Source: Lachnospiraceae bacterium
GTDB lineage: Bacteria; Bacillota_A; Clostridia; Lachnospirales; Lachnospiraceae
Length of the DNA: 9,848 nucleotides
Direction of reading: 5' to 3'
Assembly (NCBI GenBank): GCA_031262285.1
Contig: JAISHZ010000187.1
Coordinates: forward strand, 1-9,848
In this document: positions 1 through 7,500 of the stretch, one piece after another
Layout: every line of letters starts with the position of its first letter
Position numbering within the stretch: position 1 is the first letter of the stretch
Made by a program: the position numbers and the translations under genes
The notes under the pieces: generated by a model
Database searches by the model: none
Seen by the model: the letters and a program-made list of their open reading frames with translations, nothing else
What the model was told of the DNA's origin: nothing

Positions 1-438
1 CATCATATCTTTACTAGGTGCTTTCATAATGATATCGCGTACAAAGCTAGTAGGCAAAGTGCGATATGCACCGAGCAAAGCTTCAAATTCATGAAGTTCC
101 TCCTCAGCCGGTAATCTGCCAAATAGTAAAAGGTAAGTAATCTCTTCGAATCCGAATCGATTATCCGCCGTGATACCTTGTACCAAATCCTTGATATCAT
201 AACCGCGATAGAATAAGCGTCCATGCGTCGGTACGCTTTTACCATCCACTTCCTTTGTTGCTCTGACATCAGAAATATGTGTCAGACCTGCCAGTACCCC
301 TTTCCCATTCAAATCGCGCAATCCGCGCATGACATTATATCGCGAAAAAAGTTCCGGCTCTATCAAACTGGTCGTCTCGCAAAGCTCAGCCAAACGCAAT
401 ATCTCGGGTGTCTTTTCAAAATAGTTTACATAATCCAT
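1..438 (-). CDS. Citrate/2-methylcitrate synthase, N-terminal part (gene runs off the left edge)
   Basis: Reading the minus strand from an ATG at 438-436 gives 146 open codons to position 1, so the C-terminal part, including the main catalytic residues, lies outside the window. The sequence has the N-terminal pattern of clostridial citrate synthases: an extended leader with IEPELF and RGLRD, then GVLAGLTHISDV, then GRLFYRGYDIKDLV (about residues 73-86), then FGFEEITYLLLFGRLP and a DIIMKAPSKDMM segment. The family condenses oxaloacetate with acetyl-CoA (or propionyl-CoA) to citrate or methylcitrate in the cytosol. The start is fixed by AAGGAG at 452-447, 8 nt upstream. The gene lies 133 nt downstream of the transporter-kinase fusion on the same strand, so it may be co-transcribed or have its own weak promoter. 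Citrate cannot be told from methylcitrate use with this fragment. Confidence 0.88.
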   Translation of the reverse strand, partial: MDYVNYFEKTPEILRLAELCETTSLIEPELFSRYNVMRGLRDLNGKGVLAGLTHISDVRATKEVDGKSVPTHGRLFYRGYDIKDLVQGITADNRFGFEEITYLLLFGRLPAEEELHEFEALLGAYRTLPTSFVRDIIMKAPSKDMM

Positions 439-496
439 ATGTTCCACTCCTTTCCAATCATTCGAGTTAAAACAATACAATGTTTTTCAGTTATTT

Positions 497-525
497 GTTA
501 TAGAAACTGCTGTTGTAGCTTTTCT
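497..525 (-). promoter_or_regulatory. Weak candidate promoter for the citrate synthase gene
   Basis: On the minus strand a TATAAC hexamer (502-497) lies about 60 nt upstream of the citrate synthase start. No good -35 box sits at the right distance; the region 17-18 nt upstream is only A-rich. The gap 439-571 has no clear terminator for the gene before it either. Read-through from the transporter-kinase gene is therefore equally possible. Confidence 0.22.
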
Positions 526-571
526 GCCGTGATTTACAGGTGGCAAACCGCGCAGTAGAATGGTATTGATG

Positions 572-2230
572 CTACCGATTAGTCATTAGAAATGTTTGCG
601 GTTGCGTTGAGGTATTGTAGTTGAAGTCGCTTCCTTCAGCAACCGAAAAGGCTTTGAAATAAGCTTCTTCCAAAGGAATCCACTCAGAGACAAAACGCTC
701 CGCCTTATTTGCATTACGGATTTGAATGCGTTGTAACTGCTCGGTCGGTGAAACACTCAAGAATACTTTAAAATCGTAATAATCGCGAAGAGTAGGGTGT
801 AAACTGTACGACCCTTCTACCACTACGAGTTTTCCCGGGTTAACGACGATGGGGGTACCATAAGTTCCTTGGGCGCAATCATACGGATGATAGGAAAAAG
901 TCTTTCCGGTAGAAAGCGGAATCAATACTTCTTGTAAGAATCGCTCATAATCGACGTTTCCACCCGGCTCTGCCAACCGTTCCTTGGTGCGCATAGAGGA
1001 AGGTAAGAAAAACGAATCCATTGATATGACTTCACAATCATAGACCAATTTTAACAATCCCGCCAAAGTCGTCTTACCGGCACCGCACCTTCCGTCAATC
1101 GCCAATCGCAGAGGGGTTTGCTTGTCCGCACGTTGATCAATCGCACAAAAGATCGACAAAAAGTCGCAAAACTGCTTTTCTACCACACGATAAGATGGAG
1201 AGTACAAAGAACGAAAGGATTCACTGTGGCGAAAAAGACCGCTGCCTGCCTGTTCCCAATCTGTTAAGACTTTTTTGATCTGCGACGTCGAAAAAGGAAG
1301 TAACCCGTGACGACACATCTTCTCCAAGAGATCGACCTTCCTCAAGAAGCCTTCCTTTGAACCGCGAAGGTGAAGCGCAGACAACTCGAAAAACCGATAG
1401 AGCGTCTGAAGTGAAAGCCCTTCGGAGCGTAACACTTGTAAGTGAAGCCGACAAAGTTGATTGCCGATCGGTTCTGCAAAGGGTCGATCCGTCAAAAACG
1501 CTGTGATACTCGCCGCTTCCTCTTCGAGGAACTTCAAACTCTTTTCCGGGTTCGTAATCAAATGACCGCTTCCGAATTCATTTTGATAAATCATTTTGAA
1601 TAAGTCGATAAGTTCCGCATCGGGGTACAAATCAAGCTGGTATTTGAGTAATTCTTGCAAAGAGAGCAACTCAGGATCCGCAGATCGTTCGTTATGATGA
1701 GAGAGTGCGCTCATCACAGCAGGAATCAAGACCAGTTGCAAGAGAATACCCGGCCCGGCGCTGGCGAAAGCTCTTGCCCAAAAGAGTTGAATCGTAAACG
1801 CGCTTTGTTGTGCACCGGATATCACGACCATTACCGCACCCCAAGCAAGACGACCGATGATCATAGAAGCGATCAAAGAGAGAAAAAGACCTATGATATT
1901 CTTTTTGAATTTGCGGTAGAGTAAACCGATGATCAGACCGTAAATCGCCATTTCCACCGACATCGCCAGACCGGTCGGAAACAAAGGCGGCATCCCAAAC
2001 AACAAGAAGCGAAGCGGCGGCAACACAAGTCCAATGAAAAAGCCATATTGCCATCCGCAAATCAACCCGCAAAACAATACCGGGATGTGCATGGGCAGCA
2101 ACATACTGCCTATTTCCGGGATCTGTCCGGTAAAGAAAGGCAACACCAATCCAAGAGCCAAAAACATTGCTGTTAAGGTAAGATGACGCAGTAGGATCCT
2201 TCGTAAAGCGATAACATTCTTAGAACGCAT
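572..2230 (-). CDS. Fusion protein: ECF transporter S component + unnamed middle domain + uridine-kinase-like P-loop kinase
   Basis: This 552-residue protein has three parts. Residues ~12-178 are a roughly six-helix membrane domain of the ECF transporter S-component type: an AxxxA pair (A21, A25) in helix 1, a LLPMHIPVLFCGLICG stretch (~44-59), LPPLRFLLFGMPPLFP (~70-85) and an EMAIYGLIIGLLY helix. Residues ~185-365 are a soluble region with MIYQNEFGSGHLI (213-225), which I recognise only as a domain often seen before kinases in Bacillota. Residues ~374-540 are a uridine-kinase/PRK-like P-loop kinase with Walker A GRCGAGKTT (380-388), D405 after a hydrophobic strand, PGGNVDY (422-428) and VVVEGSYSLHP (470-479). 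The architecture suggests uptake of a small molecule coupled to phosphorylation. The substrate is unknown, and the EcfA/EcfT energising module is not in the window. I chose the ATG at 2230 over an upstream ATG at 2320 because it has AAGGAG 7 nt ahead and begins just before helix 1. It lies 13 nt after the PHP gene, so the two are probably an operon. Confidence 0.85.
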   Translation of the reverse strand: MRSKNVIALRRILLRHLTLTAMFLALGLVLPFFTGQIPEIGSMLLPMHIPVLFCGLICGWQYGFFIGLVLPPLRFLLFGMPPLFPTGLAMSVEMAIYGLIIGLLYRKFKKNIIGLFLSLIASMIIGRLAWGAVMVVISGAQQSAFTIQLFWARAFASAGPGILLQLVLIPAVMSALSHHNERSADPELLSLQELLKYQLDLYPDAELIDLFKMIYQNEFGSGHLITNPEKSLKFLEEEAASITAFLTDRPFAEPIGNQLCRLHLQVLRSEGLSLQTLYRFFELSALHLRGSKEGFLRKVDLLEKMCRHGLLPFSTSQIKKVLTDWEQAGSGLFRHSESFRSLYSPSYRVVEKQFCDFLSIFCAIDQRADKQTPLRLAIDGRCGAGKTTLAGLLKLVYDCEVISMDSFFLPSSMRTKERLAEPGGNVDYERFLQEVLIPLSTGKTFSYHPYDCAQGTYGTPIVVNPGKLVVVEGSYSLHPTLRDYYDFKVFLSVSPTEQLQRIQIRNANKAERFVSEWIPLEEAYFKAFSVAEGSDFNYNTSTQPQTFLMTNR

Positions 2231-2237
2231 GACTAAT

Positions 2238-2243
2238 CTCCTT
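2238..2243 (-). promoter_or_regulatory. Ribosome binding site that sets the fusion-gene start
   Basis: AAGGAG on the minus strand, 7 nt before the ATG at 2230. It abuts the TAG stop (2246-2244) of the preceding PHP gene, a layout typical of translationally linked operon genes. It argues against the in-frame ATG at 2320, which lies inside the PHP gene. Confidence 0.8.
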
Positions 2244-3068
2244 CTATAATGGATAAAATACAGGTTTACGTTTGATAAAGATTGCATAATAGCGAAAACC
2301 GAGAGAGCGTAATAGTTCACAAGCCTGGTCGAAATGCTGTGCGATACCTTTCGTTTGGTGAGAATCAGAACCGATCGTTATCACCTCTCCGCCCAATGCG
2401 AGGTAACGGCGAAGGAGTATCGTAGCAGGATGAAACTCTTTTAACCCATTTTTGATACCGCCGGTATTTAGTTCGATTCCCTTTCCATTTGCGATTAGGT
2501 GACGCAAAATCCGATCAAAAACATCTTGATACAAATCGATGGATTCATAATACCGATTCGGCTGCTTGCCATATCTCACCACATAATCCAAGTGCCCCAA
2601 AACATCGTAATCGTTGAAAACCTGCAGATTCTCCCAAATAGAATCAAAGTAAATCGCGTAAGCTTCTTCATTGGTCTTATCGGCAAAGAAAGGAGGATAG
2701 TAAGGATTGTACCCCTGACAAGCATGAGATGAACCAATAATAAAATCAAAGTCATACGCTTTTGCAAGAGCTTCATTTAGCGCAGCAACATGAGGTTGCA
2801 ATCCGAGTTCAATTCCAAAATGTAAACGTATCTGATTTATGTATTTTTCTTGAAAACGGAGCAAATCATATAGATAGGCGTCAGTCAATAAACAATCCGC
2901 AGACGCCGGCGGGTACCCGGGAGTATCCGGAAAATCAAAATCTTGATGCTCCGTAAAACACATATGGGTCAGTCCGATCTCTATTCCTCGCAGAATCATC
3001 TCTTCCATCGGCGTATCGGAATCATTCGAAAAAGAGGAATGCAAATGTGAATCAGCAAGAATTGTCAT
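2244..3068 (-). CDS. PHP-family phosphatase, histidinol-phosphatase (HisJ/HisK) type
   Basis: This 274-residue cytosolic metallohydrolase has the length of HisJ/HisK-type histidinol phosphatases. The PHP metal-binding motifs appear in order: DSHLHSSFSND (H8, H10), FTEHQDFD (E40, H41), FGIELG (E87), GSSHA (H115), GHLDYVVRYG (H159) and GSDSHQ (D235, H237). The family hydrolyses L-histidinol phosphate to histidinol in histidine synthesis, using a multinuclear metal centre. No other his gene is nearby, so action on another phosphomonoester is possible. The start is the ATG at 3068, with AAAGGA 8 nt upstream and the first PHP motif from residue 6. An in-frame ATG at 3131 would add 21 residues that do not fit the family and would start within the mapped promoter. 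It is first in a likely two-gene operon with the transporter-kinase fusion. Confidence 0.87.
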   Translation of the reverse strand: MTILADSHLHSSFSNDSDTPMEEMILRGIEIGLTHMCFTEHQDFDFPDTPGYPPASADCLLTDAYLYDLLRFQEKYINQIRLHFGIELGLQPHVAALNEALAKAYDFDFIIGSSHACQGYNPYYPPFFADKTNEEAYAIYFDSIWENLQVFNDYDVLGHLDYVVRYGKQPNRYYESIDLYQDVFDRILRHLIANGKGIELNTGGIKNGLKEFHPATILLRRYLALGGEVITIGSDSHQTKGIAQHFDQACELLRSLGFRYYAIFIKRKPVFYPL

Positions 3069-3076
3069 AATCGGTA

Positions 3077-3082
3077 TCCTTT
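3077..3082 (-). promoter_or_regulatory. Ribosome binding site that sets the PHP-gene start
   Basis: AAAGGA on the minus strand, 8 nt before the ATG at 3068. It supports this start over the in-frame ATG at 3131. Confidence 0.7.
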
Positions 3083-3121
3083 CCCTGTACGTTTTATGCA
3101 TTTTGTGCAAAATCTGCATTA

Positions 3122-3150
3122 AGCATAGCATGAAAAGTGCCGAAAATCAA
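3122..3150 (-). promoter_or_regulatory. Sigma-A-type promoter for the PHP phosphatase/transporter-kinase operon
   Basis: On the minus strand: -35 TTGATT (3150-3145), a 17-nt spacer, -10 TATGCT (3127-3122). Transcription would start near 3115, giving a leader of about 45-50 nt. An AT-rich palindrome lies directly upstream of the -35 box. Confidence 0.7.
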
Positions 3151-3155
3151 GGTTT

Positions 3156-3177
3156 ATCGTTTTATCGATTTAACGAT
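3156..3177. promoter_or_regulatory. Three-box palindrome, candidate operator between divergent promoters
   Basis: A 22-bp imperfect palindrome of form ATCGTT-N2-ATCGAT-N2-AACGAT, centred on ATCGAT; all 18 box bases are symmetric and only the four N2 bases mismatch. It ends 5 bp from the -35 box of the minus-strand promoter and lies 53 bp upstream of the ispG -35 box. This is a natural place for a regulator binding site. It could also be just an AT-rich UP-element-like stretch. No known operator is recognised. Confidence 0.4.
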
Positions 3178-3230
3178 TTAAAACAGAAAAGTCATAGGTT
3201 ACAATTTTAATGACATGATCAGATTCTTTC

Positions 3231-3259
3231 TTGCGGACCGCTAGAGAAACAGCTATACT
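3231..3259 (+). promoter_or_regulatory. Sigma-A-type promoter for ispG (and probably polC)
   Basis: -35 TTGCGG (3231-3236), a 17-nt spacer, -10 TATACT (3254-3259). The expected start near 3266 leaves a leader of about 37 nt with the ribosome binding site AAGGAAGGA at 3292-3300. I found no convincing promoter in the ispG-polC gap, so this promoter probably serves both genes. Confidence 0.72.
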
Positions 3260-3302
3260 GTGAGATGGCATCGGTCAATAACAGAGATAGGAAGGAAGGA
3301 TC

Positions 3303-4376
3303 ATGGATCGAACACAGACGAAAAGGATTAAAATTAAAAATAGATACATTGGCGGAGGGAATCCGATTTTGATTCAATCCATGACCAATACATTTACACA
3401 AGACATTGCGGCTACGGTACAACAGATCTTACGTTTAGAAACAGAAGGATGCGACATCGTTCGCGTGACAGTACCAGATCGAGAAGCGGCCGGTGCGATT
3501 CGTTTCATCAAAGAACAGATTCATATCCCTTTGGTAGCAGATATTCATTTTGATGCGAAATTGGCGATCGCCGCGATAGAAAACGGAGCGGACAAGATTC
3601 GTATTAATCCCGGCAATATCGGTGGCAAAGTACCGCTCATAGACGTTGCCAAAGCGGCGAAAGAGAGAAATATCCCGATACGCGTAGGGGTCAATGGAGG
3701 GTCGTTGGAGGCGGAACTACTGCGCAAATACGGCGGTATTACCCCACAGGGGCTTGTAGAAAGCGCAATGGACAAGATTGGGATGCTGGAAGATGTCGCT
3801 TTTGACAATATTGTCGTCAGCATTAAGTCCTCCGATGTGCCGCTTAGCGTCAAGGCACACACCCTCTTGGCACAGCAAACCGCGTACCCCCTTCACATCG
3901 GGATTACCGAAGCGGGTACTGTGTCCACGGGAAGTATCAAGTCTGCGGTCGGGTTGGGGATTCTCCTGCATCAAGGAATCGGCGACACCATTCGCGTTTC
4001 GTTAACGGGAGATCCCACGCAAGAGGTGATCACGGCGAAGAAGATCTTGCAGACGTTAGATCTGGGTCAATATTCTATAGAAGTGGTATCCTGCCCGACG
4101 TGCGGGCGGACGCGTATTGATTTGATTCCCCTGGCACAAGCAGTGGAACAAATGGCACGAGAGTGGGAGCGTAACAACACGCTTTCCAGAAACATCAAAA
4201 TAGCCGTTATGGGTTGTGTGGTCAACGGTCCCGGAGAAGCAGCCGATGCTGATTTTGGGATAGCAGGCGGCGATGGAGAGGGCTTGTTGTTTTGTGAAGG
4301 CAAGATTGTGCGCAAAGTTCCGGAAGCAGCATTGTTGGAAACACTGAAACAGCAATTGGACAGCATCAAACCTTAA
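3303..4376 (+). CDS. ispG: (E)-4-hydroxy-3-methylbut-2-enyl-diphosphate synthase (IspG/GcpE)
   Basis: A full-length 357-residue bacterial IspG. The enzyme performs the next-to-last step of the MEP isoprenoid pathway: reductive dehydration of methylerythritol cyclodiphosphate (MEcPP) to HMBPP in the cytosol. The N-terminal TIM-barrel part shows GGGNPILIQSMTNT (~17-30), VRVTVPD, LVADIHFD (77-84), KIRINPGNIG (98-107) and RVGVNGGSLE. The C-terminal part carries the 4Fe-4S ligands: C264 and C267 in SCPTCGR, C305 in MGCVVNGPGEA, and the fourth ligand E312. The start is supported by the ribosome binding site directly upstream and by the match at the first conserved segment. polC follows after 161 nt, an order known in Clostridia, where dxr and rseP usually precede ispG; here a divergent unrelated operon lies upstream instead. 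Confidence 0.97.
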   Translation: MDRTQTKRIKIKNRYIGGGNPILIQSMTNTFTQDIAATVQQILRLETEGCDIVRVTVPDREAAGAIRFIKEQIHIPLVADIHFDAKLAIAAIENGADKIRINPGNIGGKVPLIDVAKAAKERNIPIRVGVNGGSLEAELLRKYGGITPQGLVESAMDKIGMLEDVAFDNIVVSIKSSDVPLSVKAHTLLAQQTAYPLHIGITEAGTVSTGSIKSAVGLGILLHQGIGDTIRVSLTGDPTQEVITAKKILQTLDLGQYSIEVVSCPTCGRTRIDLIPLAQAVEQMAREWERNNTLSRNIKIAVMGCVVNGPGEAADADFGIAGGDGEGLLFCEGKIVRKVPEAALLETLKQQLDSIKP

Positions 4377-4382
4377 TATATC

Positions 4383-4413
4383 TTATGAGAAGTTGCGAAG
4401 CAGATTCTCATAA
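4383..4413 (+). repeat. Hairpin 1 in the ispG-polC gap
   Basis: Perfect 9-bp inverted repeat TTATGAGAA (4383-4391) / TTCTCATAA (4405-4413). After a G-A mismatch the 13-nt middle part can fold further as TTGC-GAA-GCAG. It begins 7 nt after the ispG stop codon. No T-run follows, so it is not a standard intrinsic terminator; it could protect the 3' end of ispG mRNA. Confidence 0.6.
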
Positions 4414-4415
4414 AA

Positions 4416-4432
4416 GGCGCTGTCCTTGCGCC
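4416..4432 (+). repeat. Hairpin 2 in the ispG-polC gap
   Basis: GGCGC (4416-4420) / GCGCC (4428-4432), a 5-bp GC-only stem with a 7-nt loop TGTCCTT, 3 nt after hairpin 1. It is short on its own but part of a closely packed series. Confidence 0.4.
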
Positions 4433-4435
4433 ATC

Positions 4436-4474
4436 AATCGATTATAGGAAGCAGTTTTTGCTTCCTATAAGATT
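4436..4474 (+). repeat. Hairpin 3 in the ispG-polC gap, 12-bp perfect stem
   Basis: TTATAGGAAGCA (4442-4453) and TGCTTCCTATAA (4459-4470) form a perfect 12-bp stem with loop GTTTT. AATC (4436-4439) and GATT (4471-4474) can add 4 bp across a 2-nt bulge. What follows (ATCGTTTCGG) is not a clean U-tract. This is therefore an imperfect terminator or attenuator at best, compatible with partial read-through into polC. Confidence 0.6.
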
Positions 4475-4481
4475 ATCGTTT

Positions 4482-4527
4482 CGGAAGGAACCTTCCGGCT
4501 ACACAGCTGGTTCATAAAAAGGAAGGT
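4482..4527 (+). promoter_or_regulatory. Candidate switch in the polC leader: anti-Shine-Dalgarno with two possible partners
   Basis: CGGAAGGAACCTTCCG (4482-4497) is a near-perfect palindrome. Its right arm ACCTTCC (4490-4496) is also exactly complementary over 7 nt to GGAAGGT (4521-4527), which contains the polC ribosome binding site. A third fold pairs CCGGCT (4495-4500) with AGCTGG (4505-4510, one G-U) around loop ACAC and overlaps the first. The ribosome binding site could thus be free or masked depending on which fold wins. The complementarities are seen directly; a regulatory role is inferred. Confidence 0.4.
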
Positions 4528-4537
4528 AAAAGACCAT

Positions 4538-7500
4538 ATGGTAAAGCCATTTTTTGAAGCTTTTCCGTTGCTGAAATTAGAGAAATCAACCAAAGAAATC
4601 ATGGAAAAGACAACGATTGAACGCATTTCCTCTACAAAGGACAGGCGTATTTTGCGTATCTATTTAAAAGCGAATGACATCGTTGCCAAAAAACATATCC
4701 GAACTGCAGAAGCAGAGATTCAAAAACAAATATTTCATACGACCAAGACGACGGTGTACATATATGAGCATTTTGTGCTTGGCGAAGAAGTCACGATTCG
4801 ACAATTTATGGATCAATATCGAGGAAGTATTTTAGAAGAGTTAAAAGCATACAGCCATATCGAATATGTGGCATTCCTCTCCGGGCAGATAGAATACGAA
4901 GAGGAAGGAAATGTAAAGCTGACCATTGACGATACCCTGCCCAATCGTGAGAAAAGTAATGACCTCTCGCGGATTTTAGAAAAAATACTGACACAGCGAT
5001 GTCATTTTTCCGCTTCGGTACGGATTTTGTATAGATCGGTACCGGAGAAGAACGAAGACGACTATGTTGACGTGCTCGAAGAAAGGATACCGGAGCCGCC
5101 TCGCCTGCCATCCGGATCCGATCCCAAGGAACCGGTCGTAGCGACCAAAAGTTTTGCATATATGAAAAAGAGCAAGAATGCGGGGAGTAGTGGCGTAGTG
5201 CGTCCCCTCAAGCGAGGTGATCATCCGGATTTGCTCTATGGTAAAGATTTCGATGGAAACGCGATTCCCATACAAGACATCACGGATGAAATAGGTCAAG
5301 TGATTGTTCGAGGACAGATCAGAAAAGTAGAAAGACGCAACATCAAAAATGAAAAATCAATTGTCACGTTTGATTTGTTTGATTTTACCGATACCATTCG
5401 CGTGAAAGTATTTGTACCCACACCGCAAGTAGAAGAACTGGAAAATGCTCTCAAACTCGGTAGTTATATCAAACTCAAAGGGACGAGCGTGTTGGACAAT
5501 TTTGACCATGACATAGGGATCGCATCGGTATCGGGGATCAAGACGATCTTGGATTTTAGCATCAAACGCAAAGATCAAGCCCCAAAGAAACGGGTGGAAC
5601 TACATTGCCATACGAAAATGAGCGATATGGATGGGGTGTCAGAGGCAAAAGATTTGGTGAAGTGTGCCTACGAATGGGGACATTGCGCCATCGCGATTAC
5701 AGATCACGGTGTGGTTCAAGCGTTTACGGAAGCCAATCATGTTTGGCATGATTTATGGAAAAAGAAGAAAGATCAATTTCCGGACAGGCAATCTTTTTTT
5801 AAGATCATTTACGGGATGGAAGCATATTTGGTGGATGATTTGAACACAGACAGTAATGATACAGAGAGCTTAAAAAAGCTTCCGTCCTACCACGCGATTC
5901 TCCTTGCGAAAAATGATCTGGGACGTATCCATTTGTATCGATTGATTAGTCTGTCTCATTTACATACTTTTTACAAACGCCCACGCATTTTAAAAAGTGA
6001 TTTTATCAAATATCGGGAAGGACTGATCTTGGGCAGCGCGTGCGAAGCGGGAGAACTGTACCGCGCTTTGCTGGCGCAAAAACCGGACGAAGACATTCAC
6101 AAGATCGTTTCCTTTTACGATTATCTGGAGATTCAACCGGTTGGGAACAATCAATTTCTGATTGCATCCGAAAAGTTTCCGGATATTACCTCGACGGATG
6201 ATATTCGAGCACTCAACAAACGAGTGGTGGAATTGGGAGAATCTTACCACAAACCGGTCGTTGCCACTTGTGATGTGCATTTTTTAAATCCGGAGGATGA
6301 GATTTACCGACGGATTATTATGAAGGGAAAGGGATTTACGGATGCCGATTTGCAACCGCCGCTTTATTTACATACCACTGAGGAAATGCTTGAAGAATTT
6401 TCCTATCTAGGCAGTCAAAAGGCACAGGAAGTCGTGATAGACAATACCAACTTGATCGCCGATCAAGTGGAGTCCATTGACCCGGTACGACCGGATCGTT
6501 GCCCGCCCGATATTACCGACAGTGATCAGATTTTAACACAAATTTGTTATCAAAAAGCACATGAAATCTATGGCGAAAAGCTACCGGATATCGTGGAGAA
6601 GAGGCTAGAAAAAGAGCTGCATTCTATTATTACCCACGGTTTTGCGGTCATGTATATTATCGCGCAGCGATTGGTATGGAAATCGGTGGAAGATGGGTAT
6701 TTGGTTGGCTCCAGGGGATCTGTCGGCAGTTCCTTCGTGGCGACGATGGCAGGGATAACAGAAGTGAATCCCCTAAGTCCTCATTATGTCTGTCCGCATT
6801 GTTACTACAGTGATTTTGAATCAGAAGCCGTAAAGGCTTACAGCGGGCGAGCGGGGATTGATATGCCGGATCGAGAGTGCCCCTTGTGCAAAACGAAGCT
6901 GTCCAAAGATGGTTTTGACATTCCGTTTGAGACATTTTTGGGGTTTAAAGGAGATAAGGAGCCGGATATTGATTTGAATTTTTCCGGAGAATACCAATCG
7001 GCAGCTCATAAATATACGGAAGTTCTTTTTGGTACGGGGCAAACCTTTCGCGCAGGTACCATTGCGACCTTAGCAGACAAAACAGCATATGGGTATGTCA
7101 AAAAATACTTTGAAGAAAAAGAAATACCCAAACGCGGCTGTGAAATCGATCGGATTGTTGCAGGTTGCACAGGCGTTCGCAGAAGCACAGGTCAACATCC
7201 GGGAGGAATCGTAGTGCTTCCGGTTGGGGAAGACATTAATTCTTTTACGCCGGTGCAACACCCGGCAAATGACATGACGACAGATATTGTTACCACGCAT
7301 TTTGATTATCATTCTATAGATCATAACCTTTTAAAGTTGGATATTTTGGGACATGACGATCCCACTATGATTCGTATGCTCCAAGACCTTACCGGGGTAA
7401 AACCGGAAGAAATTCCTCTTGATGATCCCCTGGTAATGTCACTTTTTCGAAATACGAAAGCATTGGGCATTGAACCGGATCAAATCGGGGGATGCAAATT

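Noticed and set aside
1221..2072. Other-frame open reading frames within the transporter-kinase gene (for example 1221-1454 and 1692-2072).
   Set aside because: They are shadows of the real gene, without ribosome binding sites or recognisable domains; similar shadows inside ispG, polC and the MFS gene were left out for the same reason.
2231..2320. Upstream in-frame ATG (2320) giving a 582-residue version of the transporter-kinase protein.
   Set aside because: The added 30 residues lie mostly inside the PHP gene, do not look like part of an S component, and the ATG at 2230 has a well-placed AAGGAG.
3069..3131. Upstream in-frame ATG (3131) for the PHP phosphatase.
   Set aside because: It overlaps the promoter spacer near the -10 box and would start upstream of the predicted transcription start; the 3068 start has a ribosome binding site and fits the family length.
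4377..4537. Separate promoter for polC, for example TATAGG at 4443-4448 with an upstream hexamer CTGTCC.
   Set aside because: The -35 match is poor (3 of 6) and the -10 lies in the stem of hairpin 3; no pair of boxes in the gap is convincing.
4377..4537. Known riboswitch or T-box in the polC leader.
   Set aside because: No recognisable conserved core of a known class was seen; only generic stems and the anti-Shine-Dalgarno complementarity can be supported.
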